44,936 nucleotides of DNA from Porphyrobacter sp. SLTP (lineage in GTDB: Bacteria > Pseudomonadota > Alphaproteobacteria > Sphingomonadales > Sphingomonadaceae), in NCBI RefSeq assembly GCF_009905735.1, contig NZ_JAAALE010000023.1, positions 1 to 44,936 on the forward strand, written 5' to 3'. The translations under genes were made by a program, and so were the position numbers. Every line of letters starts with the position of its first letter. Position 1 is the first letter of the stretch. Of this stretch, positions 1 through 7,416 are shown in pieces. Under the pieces are notes generated by a model. That model saw nothing but the letters and a program-made list of their open reading frames with translations, had not been told where the DNA came from and made no database searches.

Positions 1-20
1 GGCGGGCGCTTGCCATCGGC

Positions 21-1280
21 TCAGCCGCGTGTCCGGGCGAGCTTGTGGTGAGCGCTGGTGAACACTCCGCTGGCAATCGCCGCCATGATCGAAATCTCGC
101 CCGCAAGGCACAGCCCGGCGCTGACCTCGGCCAAAGCCCGCGCCTTGCCGCTGCCTGCCAGCCCCATCAGCTCCAGTGCCGCGCGCTGGTGCGGCATGCC
201 CGTACCGCCGCCGACCGTGCCGACCATCAGATTGGGCAGCGTGACGCTCATGAACAGCGCGCCATCCGCGCGCGGCTCCATCCGGGTGAAGCCGACCGCG
301 CTCTCCGCCACGCAGGCTGCATCCTGCCCCGTGGCGATGAACAGCGCGGCGAGCCCGTTGGCGAAATGCCCCTGGGCGCCGATCTGGCCCGAGAGCGTCG
401 CCCCCAATTGCGCCACCCGCGCATAGGCCAGCATCGTTTCGGCATCGGTGCCCAGCGTGCGGCGGATCACTTCGGCAGGCAGCGTGACGCTGGCCGAAAC
501 CTTGCGCCCGCGTCCGCCGATCAGGCCGAGGTAACTCGCCTTCTTGTCGCCGGAGAAATTGCCCTCGATGAACCAGTGCAGCGGCTGCACGGGGGTATGC
601 GCGATGATCCAGCGGCACATCGCCTCGGTCGCAATCGTGACCATGTTCTGGCCCGAGGCGTCGCCGGTGGTGTAGCGGCACACCAGAAACACCGTGTCGC
701 TGTCGATCATCGGCTCGATCGCTTGCAGCCGACCGTGGCGAGTGGTGGCATGGGCGGCGGCGGCGAGATCGGCCTCGTGCCGGGTCGCCCAGGCGACGAA
801 GCTGCCAGCCTCTGCCAGCGAGGCGAAGACGAAGGCCGGTGCGCGGGCGACATTCTCGCCCAGCAGCGCCGCGCTGGTGCCGCCCGCCTGATTGATGGCG
901 TGGGCGCCGCGCGCATAGGAGGCGACCAGCGCCGCCTCGCTGGTGGCGAGCGGCAGCCAGTAATCACCGCTCGCGTGCAATCCGTTGACCCTGAGCGGCC
1001 CGGCCACGCCCAGCGGCAAGGCGGTCATGCCGATCGGGTTTTCGATATTTCCGGCGCATTGGGAGAGCACCACAAGCGCCGCGTCATCCGCCAACGGCCC
1101 CGGAGCCACCGCTGCGTCGCCGCTCCACCAGGCGCGGATCGCAGCAATATCGACCCCGCGCCGCACTCTGAAGCGCCCCGCAGGCGGAGCCCCGCCGCGC
1201 AGCCGCGCGCTCAAGGTGTTCGCCGCATCGGCACCGCCCAGCGATTCGATGAAGGCAAGCAGGCGCCGGGGAAACAACAC
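21..1280 (-). CDS. Class I hydroxymethylglutaryl-CoA reductase
   Basis: HMG-CoA reductase makes mevalonate from HMG-CoA with NADPH, the committed step of the mevalonate route to isoprenoids. The protein shows ENPIGMTALPLGVAGPL near the N-terminus, the catalytic Glu in TSEAALVAS, the catalytic Lys in GDKKASYLGLIGGRGR, the cofactor-type motif GDASGQNM, the catalytic Asp in GQDAACV, and a C-terminal His in TSAHHK. These match the class I (eukaryote/archaea-like) catalytic domain better than the Pseudomonas class II form. There is no membrane anchor. The frame is open up to a TTG at 1358, with an ATG at 1325. I prefer the GTG at 1280 because GGGAG lies about 9 nt before it and an AT-rich, promoter-like stretch lies further upstream, giving 419 aa. 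The start is uncertain. The gene ends 20 bases from the window edge, so its downstream neighbour is unknown. Confidence 0.88.
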   Translation of the reverse strand: MLFPRRLLAFIESLGGADAANTLSARLRGGAPPAGRFRVRRGVDIAAIRAWWSGDAAVAPGPLADDAALVVLSQCAGNIENPIGMTALPLGVAGPLRVNGLHASGDYWLPLATSEAALVASYARGAHAINQAGGTSAALLGENVARAPAFVFASLAEAGSFVAWATRHEADLAAAAHATTRHGRLQAIEPMIDSDTVFLVCRYTTGDASGQNMVTIATEAMCRWIIAHTPVQPLHWFIEGNFSGDKKASYLGLIGGRGRKVSASVTLPAEVIRRTLGTDAETMLAYARVAQLGATLSGQIGAQGHFANGLAALFIATGQDAACVAESAVGFTRMEPRADGALFMSVTLPNLMVGTVGGGTGMPHQRAALELMGLAGSGKARALAEVSAGLCLAGEISIMAAIASGVFTSAHHKLARTRG

Positions 1281-1481
1281 GCTTCGGGACTCCCATGTCC
1301 GGCACGCCCGGCACGTTGGCGACATAAACCACCAGAGCTTAAATTTATGCAATGACAAAGCATCAGCGCGCTCGCCTTGGGCGTCTCGCGGCCGCAGGGC
1401 GGCAATCGCATATTGACCCGCCGCCCGGAATCATGGCAAGCGCGCCGCACTTCACCAAGCGGCCCACGCCGCTTGCGCGAT

Positions 1482-1555
1482 GCGGGTGTAGCTCAATGGT
1501 AGAGCAGAAGCTTCCCAAGCTTACGACGAGGGTTCGATTCCCTTCACCCGCTCCA
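1482..1555 (+). tRNA. tRNA-Gly (anticodon CCC)
   Basis: A full cloverleaf folds by eye. The acceptor GCGGGTG pairs with CACCCGC. The D arm is GCTC/GAGC, the anticodon loop TTCCCAA gives CCC, and the T arm GAGGG-TTCGATT-CCCTT is followed by discriminator T and an encoded CCA. The outermost pair of the anticodon stem (position 27 to 43) is a G-A mismatch. The sequence is close to what I remember of the E. coli glycine CCC tRNA. It is divergent from the HMG-CoA reductase gene and convergent with the hydrolase gene. Confidence 0.95.
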
Positions 1556-1598
1556 GCGCTGCTGCTCCACTTTCTTTGGATTGTTGTACCGCTGCCAG

Positions 1599-2555
1599 TC
1601 AGGCCACGTGGTACCGGGTAAAGTCCACCTGCAAGGCGGTGAAGGCGCTCGCCAGCGGGTTGGCGTCCATGTCGAAGGCGTGGATCCCGCCTGCGACTTC
1701 TTCGTAAGACACTGCCACGCCCGCTTCGGCGAGACGCGCCGCATAGTCGCGCACTTCGTCGAGGAAGAGGTCGCAGCTGCCGACGCCCACCCATGCCGGG
1801 GGGAGGCCTGACAGATCCGCGCGGCGTGCTGCGGCGGCGTAAGGCAGGGCCTGCGCATCGCGCTTCCCGCCGAGATAGGCGGGCCAGGCGAAGCGGTTGT
1901 TGGCGTTGCTCCAGATGCTGTGGCGCGGGGTATCGAGGTCGCGGCGCTGCGCTGTGCGATCATCCAGCATCGGGTAGATCAACAACTGCGCGGCGGGCTG
2001 CGGGCCGCCCTCGTCGTGCAGTCGGTGCACCAGATTGGCCGCAAGGCCGCCGCCCGCGCTGTATCCGCCGATCACGATCTTCGCCGGGTCGATCCCCAGC
2101 GCCTCGGCGCGGGCGAGCACGCGGTGCCAGGCGGCGTGGCCATCATTGAGCGCGGCGGGAAAGGGGGCTTGGGGCGCGAGCCGATAGGCCGGACAGATCA
2201 CCGGCACGCCCAGCGCCTTGGCGAACATGGCAGCCTTGGGGAAAATGTCCTCAGGCCGTCCGAACACAAAGCCGCCGCCGTGAAACAGGATCAGCGCACC
2301 ATCGCCGCGACGCGTCTCGGGCGTGATGATCGCGATCCGCTCGCCCCCGGAATGATCATATTCGAGGCTGACACCGGCGGGATCAAACGGCGGGCGCACA
2401 AACCGTCCCAGCAGCCGGAGCAGGCGGTAGGTGAAGCGGTTCACCACCAGCTTGCCGAGCTTCTTGTCGAGCGCCGCCAGTTCGGGGGCGATCGGCGGCG
2501 GATTGGCGGAGCTGTGCGGGTGCTGGTGGGGGTCCGTCTGCGCGCTGATCGTCAT
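1599..2555 (-). CDS. Alpha/beta hydrolase, hormone-sensitive-lipase type
   Basis: Predicted carboxylesterase/lipase of 318 aa. The HSL-family oxyanion-hole motif appears as LFHGGGFVFG, the nucleophile elbow as GYSAGGG (Ser), and a C-terminal GIHAFDM supplies the likely catalytic His; an Asp in the CDLFLDE region would complete the triad. No signal peptide is visible, so it is probably cytoplasmic. The frame is open upstream to 2681, but the ATG at 2555 is preceded by AGAGGGG at good spacing and by a family-like N-terminus, so I use it. It is divergent from the aldehyde dehydrogenase gene. The natural substrate cannot be told from sequence. Confidence 0.87.
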   Translation of the reverse strand: MTISAQTDPHQHPHSSANPPPIAPELAALDKKLGKLVVNRFTYRLLRLLGRFVRPPFDPAGVSLEYDHSGGERIAIITPETRRGDGALILFHGGGFVFGRPEDIFPKAAMFAKALGVPVICPAYRLAPQAPFPAALNDGHAAWHRVLARAEALGIDPAKIVIGGYSAGGGLAANLVHRLHDEGGPQPAAQLLIYPMLDDRTAQRRDLDTPRHSIWSNANNRFAWPAYLGGKRDAQALPYAAAARRADLSGLPPAWVGVGSCDLFLDEVRDYAARLAEAGVAVSYEEVAGGIHAFDMDANPLASAFTALQVDFTRYHVA

Positions 2556-2728
2556 CGGGAGCCCCTCTGCCACTGCTGGCGCATCGTAGCCGCGCGGCCG
2601 TCGGGCGTGCAAGCTATCCTCTCTGACAGGCGCGGGCAGGGTCGCCTGTGCAAAATACACAGGTCTCTTGGCCCCGCGCATCGGCTAGGCGGAGCGTGAT
2701 CGCAGCGCCCCAACCAACAGGACCGGCC

Positions 2729-4162
2729 ATGACCCAGGACTACACTTCGGATCTTGCGCTTTTCATCAATGGCAGTTGGCGCAGTGGGGAGGGGCGGGAG
2801 ACCTTGCGCGTGCTCAACCCCGCGCTTGGGTCAGGTATTGCCGATCTGCCGGTGGCGACCCCGGCCGATCTGGAAGAAGCGCTCGCTGCCGCCGAGCAGG
2901 GCTTCACAGCGTGGCGCATGGTCGATGTCGACACGCGCGCGGCGATCTTGCGCAAGGCAGCAGCGCTCATCCGTGAACGTGCCGATAGCATCGCGGTGCT
3001 GCTGACCACCGAACAGGGCAAGCCGAAGGCCGAAGCGCTGGGCGAGATCATGGGTGCGGCGTCGTTTTTTGACTTCTATGCCGAGGAGGCCAAGCGCGCC
3101 TATGGCCGGGTGCTGGTGCGCCCCACCGGCCAGCGGGCGATGGTGCTGAAGCAGCCGGTCGGCCCGGTGGCAGTGTTCACGCCGTGGAATTTCCCGGTCT
3201 ACATGCTGGCCAAGAAGCTCGCGCCCGCGCTGGCGGCGGGCTGTTCGGTGATTGCCAAGCCGGCGGAAGAATGTCCTGCTTCGTCTTCGGCGCTGATGCG
3301 GTGCCTGCTGGATGCCGGGGTGCCGGCCAATGCCGCGCAGCTGGTGTTCGGCGTGCCCGACATGATCAGCCGCACCCTGATTGCCTCACCCGTGATCCGC
3401 AAGGTCAGCTTCACCGGCTCGGCCGCAGTCGGAAAGCACTTGATGCGGCTCGCGGCGGACGGGTTGAAGCGGATCACGATGGAGCTGGGCGGGCACGCGC
3501 CGGTGCTGGTGTTCGACGACGTCGATCTTCCCAAGGTGCTCGATGTGCTGGTGGCGCAGAAGTTCCGCAATGCCGGGCAGGTCTGCGTCGCACCGACGCG
3601 CTTCTATGTGCAGGAGCGGATTTACGAGGCCTTCCTCACCGGCTTTGCCGAGCGGGCAGCCGCGCTCAGAGTCGGCAATGGGCTGGAGGAGGGGGTGCAG
3701 ATGGGCCCGCTCGCCAACCCGCGCCGCCCGGCTGCGCTCACCAGCCTGATCGGCAATGCGACCGCCCGCGGCAGCCGGTTGCTGACCGGGGGCGCAGCCT
3801 ATGGTGAGGGGTTCTTTTTCCAGCCGACCTTGCTCGCCGATGTGCCCAATGAAGCTGCGATCATGAACACCGAACCCTTCGGCCCGGTCGCTGTCACCCG
3901 GCCCTTTGCCACGCTCGACGAAGCGATTGCCGAGGCCAACCGCGGGCCGTTCGGCCTGGCCGCCTTTGCCTTCACCCATGATCTGCGCACCGCCAATCTG
4001 GTGGGTGACGCGCTGGAGGCGGGGATGGTCGGGATCAACAGCTTTGCGATCTCGGTCGCTGATGCGCCGTTTGGCGGGGTCAAGGAGTCCGGCTTCGGCA
4101 GCGAGGGCGGTTCGGAAGGGCTCGACAGCTATATGGTGGTCAAGGCGATCCACCAGGCCTGA
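2729..4162 (+). CDS. NAD(P)-dependent aldehyde dehydrogenase, succinate-semialdehyde dehydrogenase-like
   Basis: Oxidises an aldehyde to the acid with NAD(P)+. The 477-aa protein has the full ALDH fold signatures: FTPWNFPVY and GCSVIAKPAEECP in the cofactor domain, FTGSAAVGKHLM, the general-base Glu252 in MELGGHAP and the nucleophile Cys286 in NAGQVCVAPTR. The C-terminal EPFGPVA and APFGGVKESGFG segments resemble the GabD/SSADH branch. The chosen ATG at 2729 begins the conserved part; an upstream in-frame ATG at 2648 would add a non-conserved leader. The gene is convergent with the SnoaL-like gene. Succinate semialdehyde is the family default. Given the oxygenases nearby, an aromatic or apocarotenoid aldehyde is also possible, which is inference. 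Confidence 0.9.
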   Translation: MTQDYTSDLALFINGSWRSGEGRETLRVLNPALGSGIADLPVATPADLEEALAAAEQGFTAWRMVDVDTRAAILRKAAALIRERADSIAVLLTTEQGKPKAEALGEIMGAASFFDFYAEEAKRAYGRVLVRPTGQRAMVLKQPVGPVAVFTPWNFPVYMLAKKLAPALAAGCSVIAKPAEECPASSSALMRCLLDAGVPANAAQLVFGVPDMISRTLIASPVIRKVSFTGSAAVGKHLMRLAADGLKRITMELGGHAPVLVFDDVDLPKVLDVLVAQKFRNAGQVCVAPTRFYVQERIYEAFLTGFAERAAALRVGNGLEEGVQMGPLANPRRPAALTSLIGNATARGSRLLTGGAAYGEGFFFQPTLLADVPNEAAIMNTEPFGPVAVTRPFATLDEAIAEANRGPFGLAAFAFTHDLRTANLVGDALEAGMVGINSFAISVADAPFGGVKESGFGSEGGSEGLDSYMVVKAIHQA

Positions 4163-4165
4163 GGG

Positions 4166-4198
4166 TCGGCGTGCGGGTCGGGAGCTAACCCGCGCCGA
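4166..4198. terminator. Hairpin between convergent genes
   Basis: TCGGCG(TG)CGGGT and ACCCGCGCCGA can form an 11-bp stem with a 2-nt bulge. It lies between the aldehyde dehydrogenase stop and the stop codon of the convergent SnoaL-like gene, which sits inside it. There is no clear T run on either side, so its role as a bidirectional terminator is tentative. Confidence 0.35.
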
Positions 4199-4712
4199 TG
4201 GCCTGAAAATAGGCGTAGGACAGGTCTTCGCGGTCCGCCCGGCCAAACGCCATCGGGCCGGGATCGGCGCGGTCGAAATTGTCGGTGGAGGCGCCGGTGC
4301 GGTTCCAGTCATAGACCGCGTGACGGCGCAGCACTTTCCACACGCCCTCGCGCCGTTCGAAGGTATCGAGGTAACGCCCGGCCGCCACCATGAACAGATC
4401 GCCATCGGGGCCTGCCAGAGTGTGATGGGCGATGAAGTAGCTTTCCCCCACCGCGCGGTCACCGTCGACCGCGATCAGGCTTTGACCGATGACGTGCTGG
4501 GTCTGCTTCATTGTCGCGAGCAGGGGCATGACCCACGCGACAAATTCTGTCGCCGTGCCGCTGAACAGGCCGTGGTCGTCGGTCGCGTCGGGGTGGAACA
4601 GGCTGGCCAGCAAGGCGGCATCGCGCCGGTCAATCGCCCGCGCCATAGTGGCCACCAGTTCGGCGCATTCAAGCTTGTCCGCCGCCAACGCCAGTCGGGA
4701 TTGCGTGTCCAT
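4185..4712 (-). CDS. SnoaL-like / NTF2-fold protein
   Basis: A 175-aa protein of the SnoaL_4-like group in the NTF2 fold, a family that includes small cone-shaped dehydratases, isomerases and ring-hydroxylating dioxygenase beta-type subunits. Visible family features are the N-terminal helix (LECAELVATMARAIDRRDAA), then LASLFHPDATDDHGLF with the common His/Asp cluster, and the C-terminal DTFERREGVWKVLRRHAVYDW. No signal peptide is present. It follows the TBDR gene on the same strand by about 56 nt, with a strong hairpin in that gap, so it may be transcribed separately. Enzymatic role unknown; involvement in catabolism of whatever the adjacent receptor and oxygenases handle is only contextual. 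Confidence 0.8.
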   Translation of the reverse strand: MDTQSRLALAADKLECAELVATMARAIDRRDAALLASLFHPDATDDHGLFSGTATEFVAWVMPLLATMKQTQHVIGQSLIAVDGDRAVGESYFIAHHTLAGPDGDLFMVAAGRYLDTFERREGVWKVLRRHAVYDWNRTGASTDNFDRADPGPMAFGRADREDLSYAYFQAIGAG

Positions 4713-4734
4713 CTGCGCCTTCCGCTGCGCAAGG

Positions 4735-4762
4735 CGGGCCCGAACGCGAACGTCCGGGCCCG
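4735..4762 (-). terminator. Strong hairpin after the TonB-dependent receptor gene
   Basis: On the minus strand CGGGCCCGGACG-TTCG-CGTTCGGGCCCG forms a 12-bp stem (one G-T pair) closed by a TTCG tetraloop. It starts 6 nt beyond the receptor's stop codon. No T run follows, so it could act as a terminator or as a 3' mRNA stabiliser. Confidence 0.55.
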
Positions 4763-4768
4763 GTTGCT

Positions 4769-7135
4769 TTAGAACTCGATGCTCAGTTCCACGCCGCCTT
4801 CGCGGTTGGCGCTGACCACGCCGAAGTAGAACACCCCGGCATCGAGCGTGTTGGTGATGCGGTTGCCCTTGTTGAGCAGATCGCGGCCATAGACGGCGAT
4901 CCGCAAACGCTTGAAGGTGTCGCCCGAATGGATGAACGCGAGCGAGGCATCGAGCGTGGTGTGCGCCGCGATAGTATCCCGGTTGCGCCCGGTCGGGTCA
5001 CGCCGGGGCGAGGTGAAGAAGTCATCGAGATAGGCAAGGTTGGTGTTGAAGTTGATGCTGTTGCGATCATCCAACGCCTTGTCGTAATCGAGACCGACAT
5101 TGCCCGTCCATTTCGGCGCGCGGCGGAAGTTGGCGACATTGGTGATGTCGACAAATTGGCCGGGGTTGGCGAGATTGGGGATCAGGAAGTCTTCGTATTT
5201 GGCCGAGAGGTATGCCCCGGCTGCCCGGAAGGTCAGTTCAGGCGTGGCCCGGGCAATCAGTTCAAGCTCGATACCCTTGGTCTCCGCGCTGGCGGCGTTA
5301 TCGACGATGGTTTCGGTCCCGCCACCCGTGGCCGGACGGATGATTTCTTCCTGCTTGTCGTTGTACTTCACGAAGAAAGCGGCGGCGTTGAGCTGGATCT
5401 TGCCATCGGCAAATTCGGTCTTGGCGCCCACTTCGAAGCTGTCGACGGTTTCCGGTTCGTACGGGCCGATGGCGGCGGCGGTGGTGGCGCGGCCGTTCCA
5501 GCCGCCGGAGCGGAAGCCCCGCGACCAGCTGCCGTAGATCAGCGTATCGTCGGTCGGCTTCCAGTCGAGGATCACACGCCAGGTCGGATCGCGCCAGGTC
5601 TTCTTGCCATCCGCGCTGAACGGCACGGCAAGGGTCTGGTTGAGCTCGAACTCCTTGGTTTCGATGGTGTAGCGCCCGCCTGCGGTGAGGCGGATATTGT
5701 CGCTCAGCTTGAAGATCGATTCCGCGAACACCGCGAAGGAGCGCAGATCCTGCGCCGCCGTCGCGCTCTGGATCGGCACATTGATCAAGGTCGGCGCGGG
5801 CACTGCCGGCGGGAAGAGCGGCACGGCCAGATAGGCAAGGCCGCCGCGCGTGCCGTTGAACAGGTTGGGCTGAATCGAATAGCTGGTGTTGAGGTAATAG
5901 ACCCCGGCCACGATATCCATCCAGTCGGTGATGTCGCCTGCGACACGGATTTCCTGGCTGAACTGCTTGTAGTCCTGATCGCGCGCGGCAACGAACAGCG
6001 GAACGCCTGCTCCCGGCACCCCGGTGTAGGAGGCGGGCGGCGTGCCGGTGTTTTCTTCGAGCAGCTGGTCGTTGGATTTGCGGAAGCCGGTGATCGCCGT
6101 CAAATTGAAATTGCCGAGCTTGGCGTTCATTTCGAGGCTGGCGGCCCAGCCTTCGAAGAAGCTTTCGAACGGGATGCTGGTGTTGGCGAGGCGGAAGTTC
6201 TCCGTCGCCTGCCGCACCGCGCCTTGCGTGTCGCAGCCCAGATCGCCGAGGCCGATCGCATTGGTGTAGTCACAGATGTTCCCGCCTGCACCGAACGGGA
6301 GGCCGGAGGCGCGCGTCAGGTTGATTGCGGTGGGAAACTTCGAACGGTCCTTGTTGTAGGCCACGCTCGCCAAAGCGGTGAAGTCGCCGAGTTCCAGCAG
6401 CGCCGTGGCGCTGAGGTTGTAGATGTCGCGCCCGTCTTCGCGTTCGTTGGTGTAGCGGTTGATGGTCGGCGAATCCGATGTGCGGCGCAGGCCCGCCAGC
6501 TTGATCGACAGGGCATCGCCGATCTGGGGCAGGTTGAGCACGCCTTCGAGATCGAGCGCGTTGAAGCTGCCATAGCGCGCCTTAAACTTGCCGCCGAGCT
6601 CGCCCGTGGGGCGGGTGTGGCGCACGCTGATGGTGCCGCCGATGGTGTTGCGTCCGAACAAAGTGCCCTGCGGCCCGCGCAACACTTCGATCGATTCCAG
6701 ATCGTCGAAGTCGATATTGGCGCCGGTGTTGGTGCCAAGGAACACGCCGTCGATCACCACGCCAATGGCGGGATCGAAGGTCTTTTCCAAGTCGGCGAAG
6801 CTGATCCCGCGGATCGACGCGCCGAGCGCCTGACCGCTGAAGTTGATCCGGCTCAGCTGCACGTTGGGCAGCAGGCGTTGCAGGCTGTTGACGTCGGTGA
6901 TGACGACCTGTTCGATCGACTGGGCCGAGACCGCGCTGATCGCGATCGGAGTGTCTTGCAGCGTTTCCGTCCGGAACCGCGCGGTTACGACGATTTCCTT
7001 GATCGAATCGTCATCCGGTGCCGCTTCCTGCGCTGCGGTATCAGCCGTCTGCGCGAAAGCCGTGGTCGCTGAAAGGGCTGTGCTCAGAAGGGCCGCCCGA
7101 AGAAACGTCCGTCGCGCGCTGGTCGTCAATGTCAT
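4769..7135 (-). CDS. TonB-dependent outer-membrane receptor
   Basis: A 788-aa outer-membrane gated channel that imports a bulky substrate with energy from TonB/ExbBD. It has a signal peptide (cleavage after TTAFAQ), a TonB-box-like segment KEIVVTARFR, and the plug domain with QDTPIAISAVSAQ and LRGPQGTLFGRNTIGGTI, a typical NTIGG plug motif. A long beta-barrel of alternating aromatic strands ends in ELSIEF, with a terminal Phe as outer-membrane porins require. The type matches the sphingomonad iron-complex/organic-substrate receptor group. It is divergent from two carotenoid-oxygenase-family genes across a 281-bp region that contains paired palindromes, so co-regulation is plausible. Substrate unknown; a hydrophobic aromatic or apocarotenoid is a contextual guess. 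Confidence 0.93.
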   Translation of the reverse strand: MTLTTSARRTFLRAALLSTALSATTAFAQTADTAAQEAAPDDDSIKEIVVTARFRTETLQDTPIAISAVSAQSIEQVVITDVNSLQRLLPNVQLSRINFSGQALGASIRGISFADLEKTFDPAIGVVIDGVFLGTNTGANIDFDDLESIEVLRGPQGTLFGRNTIGGTISVRHTRPTGELGGKFKARYGSFNALDLEGVLNLPQIGDALSIKLAGLRRTSDSPTINRYTNEREDGRDIYNLSATALLELGDFTALASVAYNKDRSKFPTAINLTRASGLPFGAGGNICDYTNAIGLGDLGCDTQGAVRQATENFRLANTSIPFESFFEGWAASLEMNAKLGNFNLTAITGFRKSNDQLLEENTGTPPASYTGVPGAGVPLFVAARDQDYKQFSQEIRVAGDITDWMDIVAGVYYLNTSYSIQPNLFNGTRGGLAYLAVPLFPPAVPAPTLINVPIQSATAAQDLRSFAVFAESIFKLSDNIRLTAGGRYTIETKEFELNQTLAVPFSADGKKTWRDPTWRVILDWKPTDDTLIYGSWSRGFRSGGWNGRATTAAAIGPYEPETVDSFEVGAKTEFADGKIQLNAAAFFVKYNDKQEEIIRPATGGGTETIVDNAASAETKGIELELIARATPELTFRAAGAYLSAKYEDFLIPNLANPGQFVDITNVANFRRAPKWTGNVGLDYDKALDDRNSINFNTNLAYLDDFFTSPRRDPTGRNRDTIAAHTTLDASLAFIHSGDTFKRLRIAVYGRDLLNKGNRITNTLDAGVFYFGVVSANREGGVELSIEF

Positions 7136-7207
7136 CCTACTCTCCCCAAGATGAAATTCTCTTGCGCCTTTGTCTTGCAGCGCAGAGCGCGCTGCCGCGG
7201 CTTTAAT

Positions 7208-7251
7208 TGCAAGAATTGCATAGTATCACGGCACCAGCGGCAACTGTCCAA
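7208..7251 (-). promoter_or_regulatory. Candidate promoter and operator of the TonB-dependent receptor gene
   Basis: On the minus strand a -35-like TTGGAC (7246-7251) and -10-like GATACT (7222-7227) are separated by 18 nt. Immediately downstream lies the inverted repeat TGCAA-GAA-TTGCA (7208-7220), where a repressor would block initiation. The match to consensus is modest (4/6 each). The other half of this 281-bp gap carries a similar palindrome next to the oxygenase promoter. Confidence 0.3.
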
Positions 7252-7354
7252 ATTGAGCGGGTCGCCTTGTAACACCGCTTGCCGTTACGTTTCGCGGGTT
7301 TTGACCCGTCTAGTGGGGCCATGCACCTGATATTTCTGGGGGCAGTGGGTGCTG

Positions 7355-7370
7355 GCAATATTGCTATAAC
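7355..7370 (+). promoter_or_regulatory. Perfect palindrome abutting a -10-like box upstream of the first oxygenase
   Basis: GCAATATTGC (7355-7364) is a perfect 10-bp palindrome directly followed by TATAAC (7365-7370), a good -10 candidate about 47 nt before the ATG at 7417. No convincing -35 is seen. The palindrome shares the GCAA/TTGC half-sites with the element at 7208-7220 beside the divergent receptor promoter. A further hairpin, CGGGT-TTTG-ACCCG, lies at 7295-7308. Confidence 0.3.
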
Positions 7371-7416
7371 TGCAATGAAATCGACCTAGCGCGTCTTCGA
7401 AAAAGAGGCTCCAGCC

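Noticed and set aside
1281..1358. N-terminal extension of the HMG-CoA reductase from a TTG or ATG
   Set aside because: The added residues (Cys/Trp-rich) are not family-like and lie over an AT-rich promoter-like segment; a GTG with a Shine-Dalgarno lies downstream. Not fully excluded.
4928..7072. A 714-codon open frame opposite the TonB-dependent receptor
   Set aside because: Composition is that of an antisense shadow; the receptor has a signal peptide, plug and barrel terminus on the other strand.
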